Shown: positions 1 through 9,164, numbered from the stretch's first letter. The stretch: 13,923 bases of DNA from Gemmatimonadota bacterium (GCA_002714465.1 PAXL01000043.1:25144-39066), one strand, 5' to 3'. Numbers and translations: made by a program. Notes: a model not told the origin generated them from the sequence alone.

Positions 1-16
1 CATTCAAAGCTGAACA

Positions 17-1807
17 ATGTCAAAGAAACGCAGCGAGTTCTTCAACGAAATCGGCGGATGCCCAGCCTCCATGTGGCACGGTTGGATGCGCCAAGCTGTT
101 CGACAGGCATTCCGTGGCGGGTCGGATGCGGTGTATCTGCCCGATTACGACGGTCCGAACGTGATGATTCTGTTTGGCGGCGGTGAGACGAACCTGTGCA
201 ACCTACACCATCGTGAGCTTGCTCAACACATCGCTGGATATCTCTGGTCGAAGCATCGCGTGATGTCGGCGCTCGAGCCGGTAGCAGCTGTGACGGATGC
301 GATCTCGATGGGACATTCGTATGAACACGAGCCGCGGCTATCTGCGATGGGTTACTCGCTCTTCTCGCGTGAGATGTTTGCCAGCTCTGTCGTTCAACAG
401 GTAGAGATCAATTGTGCCGATGCGGTCATCATCATCACAGGTTGCGATAAAACGGTGGCCGGAGGCATGCTCGCCGCATCGTGGCTGAAGGACCTGCCGG
501 TGGTTCTGCTGCACGGCGGCACCATACGCGCGGGTTGTTCGGTCACGGGTCGCAAGATCGAGATCGAAACGGCGAACGAAGCTGCAGGCATGCTTGCCGC
601 AGGGAAGATTGATCAGGAGGAACACGACGATATTCTGGTCAACTCGTTGCCATCGCCGGGAGGGTGCGGTGTGATGGCCACGTCGAACACGATGGCTGTT
701 CTGTCATCGACGTTGGGGATAGCTGTGTTCGCGAGCGCGAGTACGCCGGCGATGGACCCCGATCACATGTCGATCCTGAGGGAGAAGCTCGAAGAAGGCG
801 AGCAGGCTGCCGAGACGCTGCTGACGATGGTCGCCGAAAGCCGAACGCTCAGCGATGTGGTCGACGAACGATCCTTCGCCAATGCAGCTACTATGTTGCA
901 TGCCATTGGGGGAAGCACAAACGCAGTGATTCATCTGCCTGCGATCGCAGAAGGGTTCGGAATCACCTTCGGACAGGAAGAGATTCAGAGCAAATCGGAC
1001 ACACCCGTACTCCTAAACCTATTGCCGAACGGCAAGTATGTGATGGTCGATCTGTATGAGAAAGCTGGTGGGCTTCTTCCCTTCGCGTGCTATATGGTCG
1101 ACCAGGGATTGATTGATTCGACAGCCCGAACGGTCGCGGGTGGTTCTTTGGGCGATCTGCTTGTGGACGTTCAAGCACCTGAGTTCGAGGATCCGGAAAA
1201 CGAGGTTATTCGTTCGGTTGAAGCTCCGGTCAAACCCAAGTCTTCGTTGTGTATCGTCAGGAAGGACGAGTCATCAACCACACAGACGAGCATCGCACCC
1301 AAAGGCAGTGTGTTCAAGCTGAATGCGGGACAACGATCCTTCGAGGGACCTGCTCGTGTATTCGACCACGAGAGCGAAGCTGTAGAGGCTGTGCTCTCAG
1401 GTAATGTGCGAGAAGGAGACGCGATCGTCCTGAGGTATCAGGGGGTCTCGGTCGGTTGTCCGGAACTGCTTCGATTGACGGCCGCGCTCAGCGGGATGGG
1501 GTCGGATTCGAGCATCGCGGTGGTAACCGATGGACGACTGTCGGGTGTGTCACGCGGAACACTAGTTGTGCACGTCGAACCGGAGGCGTGGCGTGGCGGA
1601 CCGATTGCCCTGATCGAAGAAGGCGACACGATTCGACTAGATGGTGACGAAGAGTCGCTGACCGTTCAAGTAGGAATGGAAGAGATGCAAACGCGGGCAG
1701 AGAGATGGGTGAGACCCGAGATCGAACTGCCTCGTGGGCCAATGCGTATGGCTTCGCAGATTGTGCGCCCCTTGGAGGAAGGTGCCATCTGGTGGCCAAG
1801 ATCTTAA
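17..1807 (+). CDS. IlvD/Edd family dehydratase (probable sugar-acid dehydratase)
   Basis: A 596-residue protein of usual length for the dihydroxy-acid / phosphogluconate dehydratase family, which removes water from a 2,3-dihydroxy acid to give a 2-keto-3-deoxy acid using an Fe-S cluster. The three cluster cysteines are visible: Cys61 in NLCNLHHREL, Cys143 in GCDKT (with Lys145) and Cys217 in PSPGGCGVMATSNTM. GGSTNAVIHLPAIA and the C-terminal DGRLSG motif are also present. The start at 17 is the first ATG after an in-frame TGA at 11-13; no strong ribosome site is visible in the 16 bases available, so a longer upstream operon cannot be excluded. The family is certain. The substrate is not: the aldolase downstream favours an aldonic or uronic acid derivative over branched-chain amino acid synthesis. 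No signal peptide, so cytoplasmic. Confidence 0.93.
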   Translation: MSKKRSEFFNEIGGCPASMWHGWMRQAVRQAFRGGSDAVYLPDYDGPNVMILFGGGETNLCNLHHRELAQHIAGYLWSKHRVMSALEPVAAVTDAISMGHSYEHEPRLSAMGYSLFSREMFASSVVQQVEINCADAVIIITGCDKTVAGGMLAASWLKDLPVVLLHGGTIRAGCSVTGRKIEIETANEAAGMLAAGKIDQEEHDDILVNSLPSPGGCGVMATSNTMAVLSSTLGIAVFASASTPAMDPDHMSILREKLEEGEQAAETLLTMVAESRTLSDVVDERSFANAATMLHAIGGSTNAVIHLPAIAEGFGITFGQEEIQSKSDTPVLLNLLPNGKYVMVDLYEKAGGLLPFACYMVDQGLIDSTARTVAGGSLGDLLVDVQAPEFEDPENEVIRSVEAPVKPKSSLCIVRKDESSTTQTSIAPKGSVFKLNAGQRSFEGPARVFDHESEAVEAVLSGNVREGDAIVLRYQGVSVGCPELLRLTAALSGMGSDSSIAVVTDGRLSGVSRGTLVVHVEPEAWRGGPIALIEEGDTIRLDGDEESLTVQVGMEEMQTRAERWVRPEIELPRGPMRMASQIVRPLEEGAIWWPRS

Positions 1808-1827
1808 GACGTTGGTAGGGCGGATGA

Positions 1828-1983
1828 ACACAGATAAAGCAGGATGCGGGTACACGCGACTACGGAAACTGTTTTTCACCGGCGGGTCTTGGCTGTGGTG
1901 TGGGGCTAAGAAAGGATGTGATCGAAAAGTATCCACCGGCCGAATTCACTCCGGTGACGTCGGAGCCGTATCTGGATTTTTGA
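1828..1983 (+). pseudogene. C-terminal remnant, probable enolase-superfamily (mandelate racemase-like) enzyme
   Basis: Between the dehydratase stop and the aldolase, one frame is open for 51 codons from just after the TGA at 1825-1827 to the TGA at 1981-1983. It has no start codon that would give a sensible protein. The translation contains SPAGLGCGVGLRKDVIEKY, which resembles the C-terminal PGLGVxLxxDVxxKY tail common in mandelate racemase / muconate-lactonizing and sugar-acid dehydratase members of the enolase superfamily. It would be the last part of such a gene, with its two catalytic domains lost. A sugar-acid enolase-type enzyme would fit between a dehydratase and a keto-deoxy acid aldolase. 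The assignment rests on a short motif recalled by eye, so it is tentative. Confidence 0.45.
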
Positions 1984-2023
1984 GTCTGACTTCAAGCACT
2001 AGCCCATTTGTCCAAAACCTTTC

Positions 2024-2030
2024 AGGAGGT
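2024..2030 (+). promoter_or_regulatory. Strong ribosome binding site of the aldolase gene
   Basis: AGGAGGT lies five bases before the ATG at 2036. It is the best Shine-Dalgarno match among the + strand genes here and supports that start. Confidence 0.8.
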
Positions 2031-2035
2031 GCTCC

Positions 2036-2773
2036 ATGGGTCCCAACAGAGTTCTTGAGCGACATCGCAACGGTGAGACGGCACTCGGCTTCCACATCCC
2101 CCTCTTCTCGGAATTCTACGTCGAAATCGCCTGCAAGATGGGTCTCGACTATGTCGGGTTCGATTGCCAGCACGGAGCGCACACGCCGCCTGAACTCGAC
2201 ACGCTGTGTCGGATCGCGGAAGGCTACGGTGTTACGTGCGGATGCCGTATAGTCGATCATTCGGAAGCCTCGATCCTGACCGCACTAGATCGAGGGATCC
2301 AGATTGTCACCGTGCCCAACCTGAAGACGGCAGAAGAGGCCGAGCAGATCGTGAAGTATGCTTATTTTGGACCGATCGGTGAGCGGAGCGCGACAAGCCA
2401 TCGCGTTCATCAGGGGATTCCGGACCCCCGCGACATGCGTGAGGTGTTCAAGTTTAACAACGAAAACATCATCATCATGCCGCAGCTCGAGAGCATCACG
2501 GCCTTCAACAATCTGGATGAGATCTTGGAAGTGGACGGGATCAACTATTTCGGTGGGGGTCCACAGGATATCGCACAGTCCATGGGATACCCCGGAGAGC
2601 CGAACCGTCCGGAGTGCCAGGAGGCATATGAAGCCGCGTGCCAGAAAATTCGTGCTGCTGGGAAGCACATGCTGAGAGATGTGCTCGTCACGGTGGACAC
2701 CTTTATGACGGTCTACGAGGCTGGGGTCGAGATGATGGAGACGCACGAGCGGGAGCCTGACCTCAAGCTCTAG
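2036..2773 (+). CDS. HpcH/HpaI family class II aldolase
   Basis: A 245-residue cytoplasmic TIM-barrel enzyme of the family that reversibly cleaves 2-keto-3-deoxy (4-hydroxy-2-oxo) acids to pyruvate plus an aldehyde with a divalent metal. Visible family landmarks are FDCQHGAHT with the catalytic-base His46, Arg71 in GCRIV for the pyruvate carboxylate, VPNLKTAEEAEQIV, the metal ligand Glu152 in IIMPQLES, and Asp178 in GGGPQDIAQSMGYPG. The His motif has Gln where many members have Glu (EHG), a variant I believe occurs in other members too. Length is slightly under the usual 250-260. Its position after a dehydratase suggests it cleaves that enzyme's keto-deoxy product. The exact substrate (2-dehydro-3-deoxy-glucarate, -galactonate, -rhamnonate or other) cannot be read from the sequence. 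No terminator is seen after it. Confidence 0.9.
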   Translation: MGPNRVLERHRNGETALGFHIPLFSEFYVEIACKMGLDYVGFDCQHGAHTPPELDTLCRIAEGYGVTCGCRIVDHSEASILTALDRGIQIVTVPNLKTAEEAEQIVKYAYFGPIGERSATSHRVHQGIPDPRDMREVFKFNNENIIIMPQLESITAFNNLDEILEVDGINYFGGGPQDIAQSMGYPGEPNRPECQEAYEAACQKIRAAGKHMLRDVLVTVDTFMTVYEAGVEMMETHEREPDLKL

Positions 2774-2826
2774 GAGGTCAGATAAGCTGCTACTTGTGCG
2801 CGAACTTGAGCAAGCGGATCCTCTGT

Positions 2827-3012
2827 CTAGGAGACTTCGGTTAGGTAAACGTCCCCGTGGGAGCCTACGGTTACGTCCGGGACGACGCCTCCCATAGCCA
2901 AGCTCTTTGGACCGAATCCCGGGCCGTCCACAACCTCGAATCGGTCAACCACGCAAGTTCTCCAGTTGATGGGTGAATATCGAAGGTCCTGCTTGAAGCT
3001 GCCTTGCGCGAA
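2827..3012 (-). pseudogene. Unassigned open frame, possible gene remnant
   Basis: In the 241-base gap between the aldolase and the katG terminator, the minus strand has a 61-codon frame running from just after the TGA at 3015-3013 to the TAG at 2829-2827. It has no early ATG; the only Met is about 39 codons in. Its content looks protein-like, for example SPINWRTCVVDRFEV followed by VTVGSHGDVYLTEVS, and its codons resemble those of its neighbours. I do not recognise a family. An open frame this long occurs by chance reasonably often at this GC, so this is only a candidate C-terminal fragment. Nothing else was seen in the gap. Confidence 0.25.
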
Positions 3013-3014
3013 TC

Positions 3015-3049
3015 AAAAAATGGGCTCACGCACGAAGCGTGAGCCCATT
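3015..3049 (-). terminator. Intrinsic terminator of katG
   Basis: A perfect 13-bp inverted repeat (3019-3031 and 3037-3049, arms AATGGGCTCACGC / GCGTGAGCCCATT) with the 5-base loop ACGAA. On the minus strand it is followed at once by a run of T residues (3020-3015). It lies about 40 bases beyond the katG stop codon. On the plus strand no T run follows, so it acts for katG only. Confidence 0.92.
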
Positions 3050-3089
3050 CAACAATTCCGTCGAGTCGTGAAGACCTGTTTAATCCGAA

Positions 3090-5279
<2,190 letters not shown>

Positions 5280-5287
5280 CTAAGAAT

Positions 5288-5302
5288 GCCGCTCTAAGCG
5301 GC
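5288..5302. repeat. Inverted repeat between perR and katG
   Basis: GCCGCT and AGCGGC form a perfect 6-bp hairpin with a 3-base loop. No T run follows on either strand, so it is a poor terminator. It lies in the katG leader, about 36 bases upstream of the start codon, where it could affect messenger stability or act as a protein site. Confidence 0.4.
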
Positions 5303-5307
5303 GTTGT

Positions 5308-5320
5308 TTACAATTGGTAA
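5308..5320. promoter_or_regulatory. Possible PerR/Fur-type operator upstream of katG
   Basis: TTACAATTGGTAA is an AT-rich imperfect palindrome (five of six pairs match around the central T) about 55-70 bases before the katG start, in an otherwise GC-rich area. Its size and AT richness recall Fur-family boxes, and a PerR-type gene is adjacent. The match to the PerR consensus is weak, so this is only a candidate. Confidence 0.3.
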
Positions 5321-5336
5321 CTATTGATTGGGATTC

Positions 5337-5801
5337 TCAAGGTGTTGATGCAAGCTTCTGCGTTTGACAGCTTCGGCAATAGCCGTAGAACTCGACCGTC
5401 GAACCGACGATCTCACAGTGATCCAGCGCTTCGCTCATCTCAGGCTCGTGACTGACCGGTATGTCAGTAATCTCGTTGCACGCTATGCATCTGAAGTGTC
5501 CGTGCGTCTCCGTCGATGCATCGAACCGCGTGGCGGCGGCGTGGCCGAGGTAGATTGGCTTGACGAGTCCAACGTCGACGAGCGAGTCCACAGACTTGTA
5601 AATCGTGGCGACGCTGACCTTTGGGAAGCGTTCGCGAACCGCAGCATAGATGTCGTCTACGGTCGGGTGGGACTCGTTCTCATTCAGGAATGAATACACC
5701 GCGAGACGTTGACGTGTCACGCGGTAGCCGGCCTTTCGCAGCCGGTCCTGAGCCATATCGAGGGTGGTGTGCAGAGTTTCAGTTTGATTCAATGCAGGCA
5801 T
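5337..5801 (-). CDS. perR: PerR-type peroxide-sensing Fur-family repressor
   Basis: A 154-residue metal-dependent repressor. The N-terminal winged helix spans about residues 15-85 (TRQRLAVYSFL, HPTVDDIYAAV, SVATIYKSVDSL) and a dimerisation and metal domain follows. The sensing site matches the Bacillus PerR pattern in order and spacing: His45, Asp94, His100, His102 and Asp113. The last is Asp as in PerR rather than Glu as in most Fur proteins. Structural zinc would sit on Cys105/Cys108 and Cys142/Cys145. In PerR, iron-bound oxidation of the two histidines releases DNA and derepresses peroxide defence genes. The gene lies directly upstream of katG, its expected target. The ATG at 5801 has no clear ribosome site; with the promoter proposed at 5833-5811 the transcript would be nearly leaderless. 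PerR function is strongly inferred, not proven. Confidence 0.9.
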   Translation of the reverse strand: MPALNQTETLHTTLDMAQDRLRKAGYRVTRQRLAVYSFLNENESHPTVDDIYAAVRERFPKVSVATIYKSVDSLVDVGLVKPIYLGHAAATRFDASTETHGHFRCIACNEITDIPVSHEPEMSEALDHCEIVGSTVEFYGYCRSCQTQKLASTP

Positions 5802-5810
5802 AGCATAATG

Positions 5811-5850
5811 AAGATATAAGCCGCAGGCACCTTGTCAATAATGGTTATCA
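5811..5850 (-). promoter_or_regulatory. Probable perR promoter overlapping a Fur/PerR-like box
   Basis: On the minus strand, TGATAACCATTATTG (5850-5836) matches 11 of 14 fixed positions of the 7-1-7 Fur-family box TGATAATnATTATCA. It overlaps TTGACA (5838-5833), a perfect -35 element, followed after 16 bases by TATCTT (5816-5811) as a -10. This would allow the regulator to repress its own gene, and katG if co-transcribed. Transcription would begin only a few bases before the ATG at 5801. The box match is direct; the function is inferred. Confidence 0.6.
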
Positions 5851-6143
5851 ATAAGGATTCTGCCGGATTTGGGTATGTCCTTGATATCGAGAGAGATAAG
5901 CTGCAGGTTGCGTTTGGGATGCATATTCGGTCTTTGCACAAGTCCCGTGGCACACAGATAACCGGGCTCGATCCGGCACAGGAACCGGGCGAGCAGACCT
6001 TCGAATGTTTGAGGTCCGCCTTCCTGGAACACCACCTGCTCTGTGTTCGGATCTCGCCCCTCACCGTGCTCCTGCACGGTGGTCCTTTCCGTTCGTCTGG
6101 CGATATATTCAGCTTGTGGGCTTCCTTCGCGGATCTCCAAGAC
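5851..6143. other. Intergenic stretch between sulfatase and perR
   Basis: About 290 bases with no gene I can support. Open frames exist on both strands but none resembles a known family or has a good ribosome site. A perfect 8-bp hairpin with loop TCCT (CACCGTGC at 6062-6069, GCACGGTG at 6074-6081) is the main structure. It has no T run on the minus strand, so it is not a classical terminator for the sulfatase transcript. Confidence 0.5.
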
Positions 6144-7649
6144 CTACCTGTAGTCCGCACCCGTCAGGCTATTCAGCACGGACCCCTGCCAGCCCCGCAA
6201 TTGCTTCGCGAGTTGTTCGGAAAGTTCATTTTCCTGGTTGACCAGGTTTCGAGTTTCTCCAGGATCGTTCCTCACATCGAACAGTTCACGGCCCGACCCT
6301 TCTTGACCATCGACAACGAGCTTGTATCGGTTGTCGAGTATTGCTCGAGCTCCCATATAGTGCTCTTCTTCTATCGTCGGATGATGCTTGTTTTGGAAGT
6401 TTCGTGTGCGAATCCCGCGCAGAAGCTTGACCAGCGGTGTGGTGCCTTTCTGAAGTTCCGCATCGATGTAATCGGAACCGGTCTCGAGAGAGGTCCTGTA
6501 GCGCCAGAAGCAGATCGGGTCTGGACGCTCCGTCATATAGCCATCCAAAACGGGGACAAGACTGAGCCCGTCGAGCGGCCGGTTCGGGGGCGACTGGCCC
6601 GCGATATCGCAGAGTGTTGGCAGGATGTCGTGGGTGACGGTGTTGACATCAGAGACCATTGGTTGTTGGATTCGGGCAGGCCACTCGATGACGCCTGGCA
6701 CGCGTATACCGCCCTCGTAAACCCTTCCCTTGCCGCCTCTCAGCTTTGATACAACCATCCCTTCTTGTGGCGAACCGTTGTCGCCGCAATACCACAACAG
6801 TGTGTTGTTTCGGATGCCCTGTTTGGAGAGGTGTGTTCGCAGCTGACCGATCGACCGATCCATTGCTGTAATCTCTGCATACCGCTCGCGCAAAACTTCA
6901 CTGAGCGGACGTGTGGTCCGTCGGCCGGTCTCATTCGAGGTCAAGGAAACGGTTTCCTCGGGATACAGGTCGAGCTGGCTGTTGTACCGTTCCAGATCGC
7001 TTTCGTAGCCGCTGTAAGGTTCGTGTGGCGAGCCGAACCAGACCACGGCGAAGAACGGCTGTTTCTTTTCCTTCGCACTGTCGATGAATCGAGAGACTTC
7101 CTCTGCGAGGATCTCGGAGCTCTCACCCATATAGCGTGTGGGGGGGGCCCCGTCGCGTGAGAAAACCGGGTTCATCTCGAAGAAGTTGTCGTGCGAAAGC
7201 CACGTGTGGAATCCGAAAGCCCCGGGGTTGGTGGGTGAGGATGCCTTGACCGGACCGATGTGCCATTTTCCGAAGTGGCCGCAGACATAACCCGCGTCGG
7301 CAAGCAGCTTTGCGATGCCGATTTCTTCAGGGCGTGTCGACCAGCCTGGGCTGAAGGTCCCACTTCGATTTGGGTGTCTCCCTGTGATGACGCTTGCGCG
7401 GGTCGGAGAACAGACCGGGGTGGCGTAGAAGCGGTCCAGCCGAAGGCCGGTGGTGGCCATCTCGTCGAGAATCGGTGTGTGCAGGTAGGGGTGACCGTTA
7501 TAGGCGGTCTCGTCCCAACCGTGATCGTCGCCCATCAGCAGGATGATGTTGGGCTGATCTTCAGCGTGAAGCAGTGACGGTGTGAGTAGGCTGATTCCTG
7601 TTGCGGCCCCAAGGAACTGACGGCGAGTGAGGGTCTCTCTACAGGCCAT
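6144..7649 (-). CDS. Tat-exported type I sulfatase (arylsulfatase family)
   Basis: A 501-residue sulfatase that hydrolyses sulfate esters from sugars or aromatics. The start at 7649 (MACRETLTRRQFLG) is chosen over the longer frame from 7766 because it places a twin-arginine signal at the N terminus: TRRQFLGAA, then a hydrophobic stretch and a likely cleavage near LLHAE. That predicts export to the periplasm or surface. Catalytic CSPTR holds Cys80, the residue converted to formylglycine, with Arg84. Metal ligands include Asp41/Asp42 in MGDDHGW and Asp in CGDNGSPQEG; GKWHIG is also present. The C terminus (ELFDVRNDPGETRNL) is typical. Its start lies inside the end of the upstream dioxygenase gene (11-base overlap), implying one transcript and coupled translation. 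A run of eight G/C (7140-7147) lies in the gene. The substrate is unknown; a sulfated glycan is likely from context. Confidence 0.95.
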   Translation of the reverse strand: MACRETLTRRQFLGAATGISLLTPSLLHAEDQPNIILLMGDDHGWDETAYNGHPYLHTPILDEMATTGLRLDRFYATPVCSPTRASVITGRHPNRSGTFSPGWSTRPEEIGIAKLLADAGYVCGHFGKWHIGPVKASSPTNPGAFGFHTWLSHDNFFEMNPVFSRDGAPPTRYMGESSEILAEEVSRFIDSAKEKKQPFFAVVWFGSPHEPYSGYESDLERYNSQLDLYPEETVSLTSNETGRRTTRPLSEVLRERYAEITAMDRSIGQLRTHLSKQGIRNNTLLWYCGDNGSPQEGMVVSKLRGGKGRVYEGGIRVPGVIEWPARIQQPMVSDVNTVTHDILPTLCDIAGQSPPNRPLDGLSLVPVLDGYMTERPDPICFWRYRTSLETGSDYIDAELQKGTTPLVKLLRGIRTRNFQNKHHPTIEEEHYMGARAILDNRYKLVVDGQEGSGRELFDVRNDPGETRNLVNQENELSEQLAKQLRGWQGSVLNSLTGADYR

Positions 7650-8628
7650 GGGCGAATCTCCAACCCTTCCAGATGTTGTCGGGTGTCGTCGGGATGTCGC
7701 CATGGAAGTGCCGGGTGTCAACCCACCACTGATGGTTTGGCCCAGGCCCGTGAACCAGGTCGTCAAAGAAGTCCCGATCGTCCAGTTGGTAGTCGCACGG
7801 GACGATCATCCGGAGGATCTGTGGGTCTTGGCCCGCGGAATGATTGACGCCGGCAGAATGGAGAAGTCGTGGATGCCAAATTATGACGTCTCCTGCTTCG
7901 CCCGAGAATTCGACGGGAATGATCTCGTGTATGGCGGCATCTCTGGCGATCGCATACCCTTCTGCTTGGTCGTCGCGGATTGAGCCGCTCTGGACGGTAT
8001 CCCAGTAGGGATGTAAGCGGCGATGCGATCTGGGCCACACAGTGAAGCCGCCGCATTTGGGTGGCACTGCATCCACAAAGACCATGGCGTTCAGCTGGCC
8101 GGCGGTATAGTCGAGGTGAGGTGCGAGTTTCCCTGGCGTGCCCGGTGGTTTAGGGAATTGGCAGTAGACGCCACGTACCCGTCTAGCCCGCTTGATCGGT
8201 TCTCCGATGAAAAGCGATACGAGGGTTCTCATCCTTTGGTTGTTGGCGATTCCGTCCAGAAAGAACGGTTCGGTGCCGATTCCTTCGCGCGATCTCATCT
8301 TCCAGCTGTCCCCCTGGATCTGGCCGACTTGCTCATCCTCTTCCGTCCATTTGTCGACCGGCGAGCCGACCCAGGACTCGAGATCGTCACGTCGGAACAG
8401 ATCCCGTGGGACGTTCTCCCAGACGTAGTCGATGATTCGCTCGAAGGCTTCGGGTTCGTCAAGGAAACCGCGCTTGAGCAGGAATCCGTTCTCCTTGAAA
8501 AAATCGATCTCTGGATCGCTCAGGGAAGCTTCGCCATTCGTGAAATCGGGGTCGGTAAAGACTTCTGCCTCACGGATCACGACATAGTCGGCGAGAGGTC
8601 GGTGTGCTGCGTGCCGTTCGCGATTCAT
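7639..8628 (-). CDS. Phytanoyl-CoA dioxygenase (PhyH) family oxygenase 1
   Basis: A 329-residue cytoplasmic Fe(II)/2-oxoglutarate-dependent oxygenase of the PhyH family. These hydroxylate an unactivated carbon of a small molecule while oxidising 2-oxoglutarate to succinate and CO2. The iron ligands are visible: His171 and Asp173 in APHLDYTAGQ and distal His257 in WHPRLLHSAG; Arg273 in LRMIV is placed to bind 2-oxoglutarate. The jelly-roll strand FVDAVPPKCGGFTVWPRSH is characteristic. The N-terminal FKENGFLLKRGFLD is the usual family opening, here preceded by about 40 extra residues. GGAG lies about eight bases before the ATG. It is the first gene of a leftward pair and overlaps the sulfatase start by 11 bases. 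The true substrate is unknown; bacterial PhyH proteins rarely act on phytanoyl-CoA. Confidence 0.93.
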   Translation of the reverse strand: MNRERHAAHRPLADYVVIREAEVFTDPDFTNGEASLSDPEIDFFKENGFLLKRGFLDEPEAFERIIDYVWENVPRDLFRRDDLESWVGSPVDKWTEEDEQVGQIQGDSWKMRSREGIGTEPFFLDGIANNQRMRTLVSLFIGEPIKRARRVRGVYCQFPKPPGTPGKLAPHLDYTAGQLNAMVFVDAVPPKCGGFTVWPRSHRRLHPYWDTVQSGSIRDDQAEGYAIARDAAIHEIIPVEFSGEAGDVIIWHPRLLHSAGVNHSAGQDPQILRMIVPCDYQLDDRDFFDDLVHGPGPNHQWWVDTRHFHGDIPTTPDNIWKGWRFAHGL

Positions 8629-9164
8629 TCTTTCTCCAATTGGTGTTCGGTTCTTGTGTTGTCGTTGAACTTGAGGCGTATTTGGAATCAGTTAGGATGC
8701 GGGTGAGACCAGGCCAAACAGGATAAGTGTGACCACGGGGAAGTCCAGAAAGACCCATCGACCGTCCCGGCTCGATGTCTTGATACTGGTGTCGACCTTC
8801 GCTGTTCCTGCAAGCAACTAGGCGTCGCCCACAATCATACCTATTGCGATCGCAGAAGGCACTGTGGTCCTGACCAGAAGGCTGATGTGAGCCCCCGACC
8901 CCAGATTCGCGGGCCCCGGCAGGGACCTCTATGCTTGGCTTATGCACGTCTCAGAATCGACTCTTTTCTCCATACGATCTATCTTTTTCGGGTCACGCTC
9001 ACATCTGCTGGCTCACAAGGTCGTTTGTAGTATCATGCCGGTCAACCGAACCCTTTAGGGCCGTCCTGGTAAAACGGACAAGAGACGACTGAACAAGCAA
9101 ACGCTAGTGCGCCAGATCAGCTCAAATGAGAACTGGGCACCATTAGAGTGGTGATATTGGACCT
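8629..9164. promoter_or_regulatory. Divergent intergenic region between the two dioxygenase operons
   Basis: This 536-base gap must hold the control signals for the leftward dioxygenase-sulfatase pair and the rightward dioxygenase-sialidase group. The left half (8692-8928) contains the broken membrane-like frame listed separately. The right half (about 8932-9164) is less GC-rich and has short dyads such as CCCTTTAGGG (9051-9060). I could not identify a convincing -35/-10 pair or operator. The gene at 9165 has no clear ribosome site. Confidence 0.45.
8692..8928 (-). pseudogene. Broken membrane-protein-like frame
   Basis: One minus-strand frame is open from 8928 to a TAA at 8694-8692 except for a single in-frame TAG at 8820-8818. 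Before the TAG it reads a hydrophobic stretch (TVPSAIAIGMIVGDA). After it comes LLAGTAKVDTSI and a second hydrophobic stretch near the end (FLDFPVVTLILFGLVSPAS). Two membrane-like segments in one frame broken by one stop suggest the decayed C terminus of an integral membrane protein. The first part faintly recalls the PFFxGxxxG C-terminal segment of the DUF6785-like protein at the right edge. This is weak and not a firm homology. Confidence 0.3.

Noticed and set aside
942..949. GCGATCGC octamer, also present near 8846-8853
   Set aside because: It recalls the HIP1 repeat of cyanobacteria, but two copies in 14 kb and unrelated gene content give no support.
1734..2252. Plus-strand 172-codon frame spanning the dehydratase end and aldolase start
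   Set aside because: It overlaps two well-supported genes out of frame; the remnant in this gap is in a different frame.
5835..6140. Minus-strand 101-codon frame just after the sulfatase stop (TTG start)
   Set aside because: It was tempting as a third gene of the leftward operon, but it needs a TTG start, ends across the PerR-like box and matches nothing I recognise.
5832..6749. Long plus-strand open frame (305 codons)
   Set aside because: Most of it lies antisense to the sulfatase gene; the translation resembles no family and it lacks a ribosome site.
8023..8706. Plus-strand open frame of 227 codons
   Set aside because: It is the antisense shadow of PhyH oxygenase 1, whose motifs are unmistakable on the other strand.
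8931..9092. Short plus-strand frame (about 53 codons) in the divergent gap
   Set aside because: No ribosome site, no family resemblance, and length within chance expectation.
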